From positions 26,369 through 90,368 of the forward strand of contig JADKGD010000030.1 in the NCBI GenBank assembly GCA_016717145.1: DNA of 64,000 bases. The letters run 5' to 3'. The notes under the pieces were generated by a model. The model saw nothing but the letters and a program-made list of their open reading frames with translations, was not told the origin of the DNA and did not search any database. Below are positions 38,186 to 47,162 of the stretch, piece after piece. The stretch comes from Saprospiraceae bacterium. GTDB lineage: Bacteria > Bacteroidota > Bacteroidia > Chitinophagales > Saprospiraceae. The translations under genes and the position numbers were made by a program. Position 1 is the stretch's first letter; each line of letters begins with the position of its first letter.

Positions 38186-39304
38186 ATGCGCAACACCACC
38201 ATCCACAAAATCGAGATCATCCCAATCGAAATAAAACTTACTGAACCTTTTGTTATTTCAAAAGGAGCGCTGACCCATGCCCGAAACACAGTCATTAAAA
38301 TATATAACACTGATGGCCAATATGGCGTAGGTGAGTGTTGCCCATATCGATCTATACACGGAGAAACACAAACAGGGACAGTCGCTTTTGCCAAAGACTT
38401 AGCAGCCGCACTTATTGGCTCAAATCCAAGAGAAATACATAAACATGTGGCTCTTATGGATAGGATGATCGCAGGCAATGCCTCCGTCAAATGTGCTTTT
38501 GATATGGCACTTTATGACTTGGTGTCAAAGATGGATGGGCTGCCTTTATATGCTTTTTTGCAAGGCGATCGGGACAAAAAAATATTTACAGACAATACAG
38601 TTAGTCTGTTGCCGAAAGACAAAATGGTGGAAAAAGCCCTCAAATTTAAAGAAATGGGCTTTCCAGTCCTGAAAGTTAAACTGGGAGAAAGAAGTTCGTC
38701 AAAAGATGTAGATCGAATGATCGCTATAAGAAATGCCGTAGGGGAGGATTTGCCTCTTAGGGTTGATGCGAATCAGGGATGGAATTATATAGAAGCCCAC
38801 AGAGCACTGCAAGCTATGAAAGATTTGCATATAGAACACTGCGAAGAACCGGTACAGGCGGGCAATATTGTAGATCAAATTCGGCTGACTGCTACAAGTC
38901 CAATACCAATCATGGCGGACGAAACAGTGTTCAACCATAAAGACGCCTACAAAGTACTCAGCCAACATGCTGCTCATATGATCAATATTAAATTGGGTAA
39001 ATCTGGCGGCATCTGCAACTCAATGAAGGTGGCTGCTATTGCACAGGCTGCAGACGTGTATTGTCAGACAGGTTCCTTTTCAGAATCACGACTGGGGATT
39101 TCTGCATTGGTACATTTTGATATGGTTTGGGACAATATCATTTTTCATGATCTGGACTCTCCGCTGATGCTCTCAGAGGACCCTGTAATCGGAGGTATGA
39201 CTTACCATAAAGACTGGCAGGTCACCGTTGACGATACCCCTGGCCACGGTGCAGATTTTGATCCCAATTTTCTTAAAAGGTTTGATGTTTTGGTAGTGAA
39301 ATAG
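38186..39304 (+). CDS. Dipeptide epimerase (enolase superfamily)
   Basis: A 372-residue member of the muconate-lactonizing subgroup. The N-terminal capping domain (residues 1-115) precedes the barrel with VLKVKLGER (KxK, about 166-172), RVDANQGW (first metal Asp, about 193), EHCEEPV (Glu, about 219), ADETVF (Asp, about 245) and INIKLGKSGG (Lys, about 268). The ending DTPGHGADFD resembles the L-Ala-D/L-Glu epimerase group of Bacteroidota. It probably epimerises cell-wall-derived dipeptides, though the exact substrate is uncertain. It follows kynureninase after 50 bases. Its 3' end is repeated, decayed, at 40681-40907. Confidence 0.9.
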   Translation: MRNTTIHKIEIIPIEIKLTEPFVISKGALTHARNTVIKIYNTDGQYGVGECCPYRSIHGETQTGTVAFAKDLAAALIGSNPREIHKHVALMDRMIAGNASVKCAFDMALYDLVSKMDGLPLYAFLQGDRDKKIFTDNTVSLLPKDKMVEKALKFKEMGFPVLKVKLGERSSSKDVDRMIAIRNAVGEDLPLRVDANQGWNYIEAHRALQAMKDLHIEHCEEPVQAGNIVDQIRLTATSPIPIMADETVFNHKDAYKVLSQHAAHMINIKLGKSGGICNSMKVAAIAQAADVYCQTGSFSESRLGISALVHFDMVWDNIIFHDLDSPLMLSEDPVIGGMTYHKDWQVTVDDTPGHGADFDPNFLKRFDVLVVK

Positions 39305-39341
39305 CTTTGCCTTAATTAATTGTATTTTAACAACCTTAGCC

Positions 39342-40637
39342 ATGAGAAATGATTTATTATTAAAATATGGAAAATATTTTGCGCTCACCTCAATGGTGAT
39401 GATTCAGTATTTTTATAAGTTTCAAAACTAATAAAAACCCCGAAAGGCTCATTTGGTCTGACATGGAAGGATATTATGTTTATCTGCCTTCAGTTTTTAT
39501 TTATGACGGATTTGTGAAAGGAGCGGTAAGAGACACAGCATACTTAAAAAACCATATAGCGATACTGGCAGGATTTATACCAAATATACTTGTGGGGTGG
39601 CATTGATGGAAATGCCTTTTTTTATGGTATCTCATTTATTTTCCACACCTCTGGGTTACGAACCGAATGGCCGAAGTTTGATATATTGTTATGGGCTGAT
39701 GATGGCTGGATTGTTTTATATGTGGCTCGGATTATTGTTTTTGTATGGCTACAGTAGGAGATATTTTGAAAAATGGCCCATTATCATCGCACTTCTTGGT
39801 TTGGTTTTAGGTACAAATCTATTTTATTATACCTTTCATCAGGCTGCTATGTCGCATGTGTATAGTTTTTGTTTATTTTCGATTTTTTTATGGATGGTGG
39901 ATGATGTCTTTGTTCAGAAAAAATATATCAAAAACAATGCTATATTTTCGTGGATTTTATTGGGCTTGGTTTTTGGCATGATCGTTTTAATAAGGCCTAC
40001 CAATGCCATTCTTGGTATCATACCATTATATATTTGGGTCAAATCGGAAAAAGCCAAATTCATGTTTTTTAAACAAAATGCTACCTCTTTAGCTGTTTTT
40101 GCCTTTTGTATATTTGTGCCTTTTATACCTCAGTGTCTGTACTGGAAGTACATTTCAGGTCATTGGTTTATGTATTCTTATGGCCACGAAACATTTACAT
40201 ATTGGAAAGAACCAAAGTTGTTTCGGGTATTGTTTGATGCGTGGAATGGATGGATACTTTATAGTCCTATTGTAATTTTTCCTTTGACTTTTCTTTTTGT
40301 TGGAAGAAACTCTAATCGGTATTTTGAGAGATCAAACATCATCATATTGGTCATTGCCACCTATCTATTTGCAAGTTGGTGGGCATGGTGGTTCGGAGGG
40401 GCATTTGGTCATCGTAGCTATGTAGAATATTTAGCGATTCTTGGATTACCATTTGCGGGCTTCATATATAAATTTTGTAAAAGTAAGATTGCCATGATCA
40501 TTTTCGGAATTGTTTTTGTCCTTTTTTGTTACTATAATATAGGCATGACAAATGCGTACAATCCACCCTGGGATGGCGAAAACTGGACTTATCAAAGTGT
40601 GATAAATGAGGTAAAAAAATTATTTTATATTCAATAA
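39342..40637 (+). pseudogene. Integral membrane protein gene broken by two or more frameshifts
   Basis: The intact part is the 346-residue frame 39597-40637, with about nine hydrophobic helices (e.g. FYMWLGLLFLYGYSR, LLGLVFGMIVLIRPTNAILGII, VALFAFCIFVPFIP). Upstream, in other frames, are MRNDLLLKYGKYFALTSM (from 39342), then NPERLIWSDMEGYYVYLPSVF (from about 39428) and YTKYTCGVALMEMPFFM (across 39575-39610), which together look like the N-terminus. Shifts lie near 39411-39425 and between 39520 and 39560. The predicted full length is about 431 residues. It resembles polyprenyl-sugar-type membrane transferases in general layout, but I cannot name the family. The fragment of the epimerase gene follows directly. 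Confidence 0.7.
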
Positions 40638-40680
40638 TCAAGGGCTGTTTGGAGCATTATTTGATCCTTAAATCAAGGTC

Positions 40681-40907
40681 TTTTTCAAAATCACTTCTGG
40701 GGATTTTTGCATTGGTACATTTTGATATGGTATGGCGCAATATTATATTTCACGATCTGGACTCTCCGCTGATGCTCTCAGAAGACCCAGTAATCGGAGG
40801 CATGACTTATCACAAAGACTTGCAGGTAACCGTTGGCGATACCCATGGTCACTGCTGATTTTGATCTTGATTTTTTAAAAATGTTTGAGATTTTAGGAAT
40901 AAAGTAA
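40681..40907 (+). pseudogene. Decayed duplicate of the dipeptide epimerase 3' end
   Basis: A 227-base stretch parallels 39082-39304: SFSKSLLGIFALVHFDMVW, HDLDSPLMLSEDPVIGGMTY and the tail all align with the functional gene. It carries substitutions (Trp to Leu, Asp to Gly), a frame break near 40852 and a stop, so it is not coding. It lacks the 5' three quarters of the gene and has no upstream promoter. Confidence 0.85.
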
Positions 40908-41133
40908 TGTGTAAAAATATTTTCAATGGGTATATTTTTAATTTAGTTATTCATGAAGCTTAAATATGCCTATATTGACGTTTTTCTGAAAAATTAGATT
41001 TTTTTGTTAAATTAAGAATGTTGTTCTATTTTTTTTTAGAGTATATCTGAAATGATTTAATATTTTTAATCAACAAACTTATTTATATTTTTTTGAAAAG
41101 ATTTTTATTAATTTATTTTAAAATCAAAATTTT

Positions 41134-43860
41134 ATGAGGTCAACAATCAACAATTATTTATTTGTTTTCATTTTACTGATGGGTGTTACGCCCCTTATTG
41201 CTCAGACTATCAGTGGCACTGCCAAAGATGACGGGGGAAATCCATTGATAGGAGTATCAGTTTATATTGAAAAAGAAAGTACCGGAACTGTAACTGATCT
41301 GGATGGAAATTATTCACTAAATACCACAGCAGGTATTAAAAATGTTATTTTCTCATACATTGGTTATGAAGAAAAGATAGTGGCAATAGAAGTAAAGAAT
41401 GGTGTTAATGTATTGGATATCAATATGGCTATTTCGTCCAAATTAATAGATGAGGTAGTTGTAACAGGTGGCCGAATAGGAGCGAGATCAAGAATTGACT
41501 CCCCGGTACCAGTTGATATTATACCCATCAAAAACATAATAAACAATGTGGGTCAGGTAGACTTAAACCAGATATTGACTTACATTGCACCTTCATTTCA
41601 GTCCTCCAGGCAGACCATTTCGGATGGAACAGATCACCTTGATCCCGCCCAACTAAGGGGTCTTGGTCCCGATCAGGTTTTAGTTTTGGTAAATGGTAAA
41701 AGGAGACATCAGTCAGCATTGGTGAACGTAAACGGTACGGTAAACCGAGGTTCGGTAGGAACTGACTTAAATGCCATTCCTGCATCTTCAGTAGAAAAGA
41801 TTGAGATCCTGCGTGATGGTGCAGCAGCACAATACGGTTCTGATGCAATTGCAGGAGTGATAAACATTGTACTAAAAAGAGTATGGGATTATCAGGCAAT
41901 GTAGGTTATGGTACACACATAACTTCTTATGAAAAAAATTATATCCTGAATAATGGAAAGAGTGACAAAGTCAGTGTGACTGATGGTGGCACGCTCAATC
42001 TGGGATTAAATTATGGGCTCAAAATTGGAAAAGATGGGTTTTTAAACCTGACGGGTGAGTATGTCACCAGAGGGCAAACCAATAGGACCGGAACTTATAC
42101 AGGCCAGATTTTTCCAGCTGTGGGCGGAGTGGTTGTGGATGATGACGAATTAGCAAAAAGAGGACTTACAAGAAATGATTTTGATATGAGAATAGGTAAC
42201 TCCAATGTTAATGGAGGTGGAATAGTTTTTAACTTTTCAATGCCTTTTAGTAATGGCAAGGAATTATACGCATTTGGTGGATTTAATAATAAGCAAGGAA
42301 ATGCAACAGGATTTTACAGATATCCCAATGCTGTTCCTGCAGCGGCAAGGGCAAATGTTTTTTCAGTATATCCTAATGGATTTTTACCGGAGATCAATTC
42401 TACTGTCACTGACTTATCTGCTGTAATAGGACTCCGGGGTATGGTAAGTGACTGGAATTATGATTTAAGTAACACATTTGGTCAAAATACTTTCGATTTT
42501 GAGATTGCAAATTCTGTTAATTATACTCAGGCACTTTCATCAGCAAGCTTCCAGAGAGAATTTAAAGCAGGAGGATTAAAATTTTTACAGAATACAATCA
42601 ATCTTGATGTAAGTAAAAAATTTGATGTGATGAATGGGCTTAACATTGCATGGGGCGGTGAGTTCAGAATTGACCAGTTTGGTATTACAGCGGGAGAAGA
42701 GGCTTCATACAAAAATTATAATACAGCAGCTGGTGTTGCTGCAGGATCTCAAGTCTTTGCGGGGTTTTTACCTACAAATGAAGGCTCAAATTCTCGTAAC
42801 AACAAGGCAGTATACCTCGATATTGAACAAAATTTCAGTAAAAAGCTTTTACTGGCCGGGGCGTTGAGGTTTGAAGATTATTCGGATTTTGGCAGCACCA
42901 TAAATTATAAATTGGCTACCAGATATAAACTTATAAAAGGAGTTGCACTAAGAGCATCTATTAGTACGGGATTAAGGGCTCCTTCATTGCAACAGCGTTT
43001 TTATGCAAAAACAAATACTCTTTTTGTATCACAGGGAGGAACTTTAGTCCCCATAGAAAGCGGAACTTTCACAAATGATAGTAAACCTGCTGAAATTTTA
43101 GGAATACCAACTCTTAAACAGGAAACTTCCAATAGTTATACAATTGGAGCTACAATTAATCCAAGCGCGAATTTTGAAATTACTGTGGATGCTTATCAGA
43201 TTGATATTGATGACAGAATAGTGCTAACAAATAATTTTAGTGATGGGGGCAATGCCTCTATCAAAGCTCAATTGGCCGCAGCCAATGCGTCCAGTGCCAA
43301 TTTCTTTACCAATGCAATAGACACAAGGGCAAGAGGTATTGAATCGGTGATCAGTTACAATCTTAAAATCAATGATGCTTCATCACTAAAGTTTGTAGTA
43401 GCAGGTATATTTATAAAAAATGAAGTTAAAAAAGATGCTAACGGAAAAGCCATAGTCAAAGCATCAAAAATCCTCGAGGAAACAGGCCAGATAGGAAATT
43501 ATTTCAACAGGGAAGATCAAAGTCGAATTGAAGTAGCAAATCCAAATGATAAAGTTTCTTTTACCTTAAACTACAGAAATGGTAAATTTGGAGCGATGTT
43601 GAGAGGAGTCAGGTTTGGTCAAGTAACTTATCTGGATCCTACAATTGATCCTTCCAAACCGGATGCATGGCCAACCAATATTTTAACTGGTACAAAACAA
43701 TCTCTTGATCAGGTCTTCAGTCCGAAATTTGTAACAGATTTGTCATTTAATTATGAAGTTGCCAAAGGAGTAACTTTTAATATTGGTATATTCAAGGAGA
43801 GTACAGCAGATGGGATTCAATGGTAGATTGGTATTTGCAAAGGTGAACTTCAATTTTTAA
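41134..43860 (+). CDS. TonB-dependent receptor (SusC/FepA-like), interrupted by a frameshift and an internal deletion
   Basis: Outer membrane importer. Signal peptide (ending LIAQ), carboxypeptidase-like N-terminal domain (TISGTAKDDGGNPLIGVSVYI ... IGYEEKIV), TonB box region (IDEVVVTGGR), plug (about residues 125-250, RGLGPDQVLVLVNGKRR, EILRDGAAAQYGSDAIAGVINIVLK) and barrel. The first frame stops at 41904; restoring one base in the A5 run at 41874-41878 joins it to MGLSGNVGYGTH. Near 43785 the second frame leaves the family pattern (FNIGI then a tail ending 43826), and a third frame gives YSRRVQQMGFNGRLVFAKVNFNF with a stop at 43858. Roughly 25-30 residues of the expected C-terminal strand (NNIFDVYPD-like) are absent. 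Confidence 0.8.
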
Positions 43861-43889
43861 TAAACTTTTTAAAGCAACTATAAGTAGTA

Positions 43890-43926
43890 AAAACCGACAT
43901 TAGTTTCAGACTTTTGTCGGTTTTTT
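43890..43926 (+). terminator. Rho-independent terminator after the TonB receptor gene
   Basis: AAAACCGACA (43890-43899) pairs with TGTCGGTTTT (43915-43924) around a 15-base loop, with a T run. Thirty bases past the corrected stop. Confidence 0.8.
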
Positions 43927-43985
43927 AATGACCTAAATCACCTTTATAAAAGAATCTAATCAATATTTTTTTGTAAAAAGCATCG

Positions 43986-43993
43986 TAGATTTG
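43986..43993 (+). promoter_or_regulatory. Possible -7 box for the ATP-grasp cassette
   Basis: TAGATTTG matches TAnnTTTG about 110 bases before the first ATG (44104). The nearest upstream TTG (43971-43973) is too close, so the -33 is unresolved. Confidence 0.3.
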
Positions 43994-44103
43994 CATTTAA
44001 TTTATATTAAATTTCGATTTTTTTAAATAATTCAATCTAAATTCCAATATTTGCAAAAAATAAATATTTATAAATAATTTTATCCAAAGAAATCTAATAC
44101 AAA

Positions 44104-45069
44104 ATGAAGAAAATAGGAATCTTATTTGGGAAGGAAGATACATTTCCAAAAGCTTTTATTGAGAGAGTTAACTCCAAAAAAGTAAAAGGTATCGTTGCTG
44201 AAGCTGTCGAAATTGACGTTGTCCAACAAGCTGATGCTACGCCTTATGCGGTTATTATAGATAGAATATCTCAGGATGTACCATTTTATAGAGCTTATCT
44301 TAAAAATGCTGCATTAATGGGTACAGCAGTGCTGAATAATCCATTTTGGTGGAGTGCAGATGAAAAGTTTTTTAATAACTGTCTTTCCAAAACAGTTGGT
44401 GTTCCTGTTCCAAATACCGTTTTGTTGCCTTCTCACAATAGACCCGATGATACTTCTGAACAATCGTTCAGAAACTTAAAATATCCTACAGATTGGGAAC
44501 GAATTTTTGACTATATAAAATTTCCGGCATACATGAAACCCCACTCGGGCGGAGGATGGAAAAGTGTTTATAAAGTAACAAGTCCGGAAGATCTTTGGAA
44601 AAAACATGCAGAGACAGATCAGTTGGTTATGTTGCTGCAGGAGGAAATTGTATTTGACCACTATTTCAGATGTTATTATTTGGCTGGTGACAGGGTTCAT
44701 ATCATGCCTTATGAACCAAGGAATCCACATCATCTCAGATATGTTGTAGACAATCCTACGAAAGATAAAAAGTTATTGGCTACTGTCGAACAATATACCA
44801 AGACGCTGTGTCACGGCCTTGGCTATGATTTTAATACAGTCGAATTTGCAGTAAGGGACGGAATTCCAATTGCTATTGATTTCTGTAATCCGGCACCGGA
44901 TGCTGATATAAATTCAGTTGGGCAGGTCAATTTTGATTGGATTGTGGAAAATGCAGCGCTAATGGCGATAGAAAAAGCGCAAAATCACAAAGCAAATCAA
45001 ATGAATTTAACTTGGGGTTCATTTATTAGTAATATCTTTGCAGCTCCTAAGAAAGCCGCAAATAAATAA
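44104..45069 (+). CDS. ATP-grasp carboxylate ligase-like protein (RimK-like), first gene of a three-gene cassette
   Basis: A 321-residue protein. An N-terminal Rossmann-like domain (MKKIGILFGKEDTFPKAF) leads to an ATP-grasp core: KFPAYMKPHSGGGWKSVYKV (about 140-159; ATP-binding Lys and glycine loop), LVMLLQEEI (about 177-185), then YFRCYYLAGDRVHIMPYEP and the metal-binding end EFAVRDGIPIAIDFCNPAPD (about 240-265; Glu, Asp, Asn). It should couple a carboxylate to an amine or thiol through an acyl phosphate. The glutamine amidotransferase gene follows after 51 bases; the pair suggests the amidotransferase may supply ammonia. The product is unknown and I do not know a characterised member. Confidence 0.8.
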   Translation: MKKIGILFGKEDTFPKAFIERVNSKKVKGIVAEAVEIDVVQQADATPYAVIIDRISQDVPFYRAYLKNAALMGTAVLNNPFWWSADEKFFNNCLSKTVGVPVPNTVLLPSHNRPDDTSEQSFRNLKYPTDWERIFDYIKFPAYMKPHSGGGWKSVYKVTSPEDLWKKHAETDQLVMLLQEEIVFDHYFRCYYLAGDRVHIMPYEPRNPHHLRYVVDNPTKDKKLLATVEQYTKTLCHGLGYDFNTVEFAVRDGIPIAIDFCNPAPDADINSVGQVNFDWIVENAALMAIEKAQNHKANQMNLTWGSFISNIFAAPKKAANK

Positions 45070-45120
45070 TACATCCTGAACAATAAGATATATCTATTGT
45101 TCGAATTTGAATAGAAACCC

Positions 45121-45945
45121 ATGGAGGCAAAATTAAGACTGGCGATACTTGATATGAATGATGGCAAACCCAATCAGGGTATGCGTTGTATCAGAGATAT
45201 TACAGCCATGTACAGCAGTGCTTTTGACATAGACGAATTTGATGTACGCTCAAAAAATGAAATACCGGATTTAGAATACGACCTTTATATATCTAGTGGC
45301 GGACCTGGTAATCCCATGGAGGGAGATGGCATTTGGGATAAAGCTTGGTACAATTTGATAGGAGATCTGTGGGAACACAATAAAGTCAATCAATACGAAA
45401 AGAAGTATGTGTTTTTTATTTGTCACTCTTTTCAGATGGCCTGTTTTTATTTTGAATTGGGACAGCTTGCGCAACGCAAATCTACCTCATTTGGCGTAAT
45501 GCCTATCCACCAAACTAAGTTTGGCGAGCATGATCAAATATTCAAACATTTGCCTGATCCATTGTATGCCGTTGATAGTAGGGATTTTCAGCTTATTCAA
45601 CCGGACCTTGAGGTATTTAATGAGCACGGTGCAAAAATATTGGCGATGGAAAAGATAAGGACTCACGTAGAACTTGAACGTGCCATTATGGCGGTCCGTT
45701 TTTCTCCGGAGTTTGTCGGCACACAGTTTCACCCTGAAGCAGACCCTATAGGTATGAAAATACATTTTGAAAAACCGGAAATAAGACAAAAAGTTATTGA
45801 TAATTTTGGACAAAAAAAGTATGATGTGATGATGGAACACATTGATGATCCGGACAAAATCGAACTCACCCACAATACTGTTTTGCCATATTTTATTGAA
45901 AATGCGCTGGAGTCAATATATGCCACCAAAAGTGTGCTCGTATGA
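45121..45945 (+). CDS. Class I glutamine amidotransferase-like protein, cassette gene two
   Basis: A 274-residue single-domain class I GATase. The oxyanion-loop motif SSGGPGNPMEGDG (about 58-70), nucleophile FFICHSFQMACF (Cys about residue 101) and GTQFHPEAD (His and Glu about 201-203) make a complete triad. It lacks the synthetase domain of GuaA or CarA and the ATP-grasp fused in other enzymes. It overlaps the next gene by four bases (ATGA), so the three cassette genes are likely one operon. It presumably feeds ammonia to a ligase of the cassette, but its substrate may be an amide other than glutamine. Confidence 0.88.
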   Translation: MEAKLRLAILDMNDGKPNQGMRCIRDITAMYSSAFDIDEFDVRSKNEIPDLEYDLYISSGGPGNPMEGDGIWDKAWYNLIGDLWEHNKVNQYEKKYVFFICHSFQMACFYFELGQLAQRKSTSFGVMPIHQTKFGEHDQIFKHLPDPLYAVDSRDFQLIQPDLEVFNEHGAKILAMEKIRTHVELERAIMAVRFSPEFVGTQFHPEADPIGMKIHFEKPEIRQKVIDNFGQKKYDVMMEHIDDPDKIELTHNTVLPYFIENALESIYATKSVLV

Positions 45946-47138
45946 TTGCAAAAATAAGAGCTGAATATAATCAGAAATTTACACAGGAAAAATATGCAAA
46001 TTTTTTGCAGGGACTTGAAGATAAATATCATTGCAAGCCTCTTTTTAGGGTAGCGGAGTCTCCACTTTTTATTCCTTCATTGCTCAAAGAACGACTGCTT
46101 GAAGCATGCGACCTGATTAATGAAGTAGTTTCAAGACCTGATATTAAATCCTTCACTCAAGGTGCTTTGTACGACGATAACCTCATAGTGCCTAATGAAG
46201 ACGATCACACTACTTTTCTTCAGATGGATTTTGGGGTTTGTCTGGATGACAAGGGTGATCCTATGCCGCAATTGATTGAAATCCAAGGTTTCCCGTCGGT
46301 TTACTTCTTTCAGTATATGGTTTCTCAAGCCTTTCAAAAATATTTTGACATTCCCGATAATCTGACATGTTTTTTTAATCACATGGGCACTGCGCAGTAT
46401 AAAAAGATGATGTACGATATAATTGTAGGCGATACAGATCCCAAACATGTTATCTTACTTGAAATCGAACCTGAAAAACAGACCACTTATATAGACATGT
46501 TAAGTACTTCTGTTGAGCTGGGTATACCTGTAGTTTGTATCACCAAAGTTGTCAAAGAAGGCAGGCAGTTGTTTTATAAGAATGATTCAAATGAATTGGT
46601 CAGGATAAAAAAAATATACAACAGGGTTATATTTGATGAATTGGATCAGCGACCTGATTTGGTTTTGCAATTTAAATTTACAGATGACCTTGATGTAATA
46701 TGGGTAGGACATCCAAATTGGTTTTATAGAATTAGTAAATATATGTTACCATTTCTAAAAAACAAATACGTCCCTGAGACTCATTTTTTACATGAGATGA
46801 CCCAATATCCTTCTGATCTTGAAAATTATGTACTTAAACCATTGTTTTCATTTGCTGGTGCGGGCGTGATCATCGACGTTACACAAGCAGACATTGATAG
46901 AATCGAAAACAAGTCCAATTTTATATTACAACGCAAAGTCAGTTACGAACCTATTTTAAAGTCACCCAATGAACCGGTGAAAGCTGAAATCCGAATGCTT
47001 ATGCTTTGGCCAAAAGGCGCACCAAAGGCATTTGTTGTAACTAATCTGGTCAGACTTTCTAAAGGTAAAATGATAGGCGTTAAATATAATAAGGATAAAG
47101 ACTGGGTTGGTGGTAGTGTCGGATTTTTTGAGAAATGA
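45942..47138 (+). CDS. Unknown ATP-grasp-like protein, cassette gene three
   Basis: A 398-residue protein of no family I can name. The C-terminal part (about 290-398) looks like an ATP-grasp half: VLKPLFSFAGAGVIIDVT (Lys and Gly loop), FILQRKVSYEPI, AEIRMLMLWPKG and TNLVRLSKGKMIGVKYNKD. The N-terminal domain (1-150) is unlike the usual pre-ATP-grasp fold, and the middle (170-250) has a Rossmann-like VILLEIEPEKQTTYIDML. It could be a glutathionylspermidine-synthetase-type or circularised ligase. Position downstream of a GATase and another ATP-grasp gene argues for a two-step amide synthesis. Confidence 0.75.
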   Translation: MIAKIRAEYNQKFTQEKYANFLQGLEDKYHCKPLFRVAESPLFIPSLLKERLLEACDLINEVVSRPDIKSFTQGALYDDNLIVPNEDDHTTFLQMDFGVCLDDKGDPMPQLIEIQGFPSVYFFQYMVSQAFQKYFDIPDNLTCFFNHMGTAQYKKMMYDIIVGDTDPKHVILLEIEPEKQTTYIDMLSTSVELGIPVVCITKVVKEGRQLFYKNDSNELVRIKKIYNRVIFDELDQRPDLVLQFKFTDDLDVIWVGHPNWFYRISKYMLPFLKNKYVPETHFLHEMTQYPSDLENYVLKPLFSFAGAGVIIDVTQADIDRIENKSNFILQRKVSYEPILKSPNEPVKAEIRMLMLWPKGAPKAFVVTNLVRLSKGKMIGVKYNKDKDWVGGSVGFFEK

Positions 47139-47162
47139 TGTGGCAATAATTTTTTTCTAAAC

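Noticed and set aside
39342..40907. Insertion sequence between the epimerase gene and its fragment
   Set aside because: The intervening gene is a membrane protein, not a transposase, and no terminal inverted repeats or target-site duplication were found.
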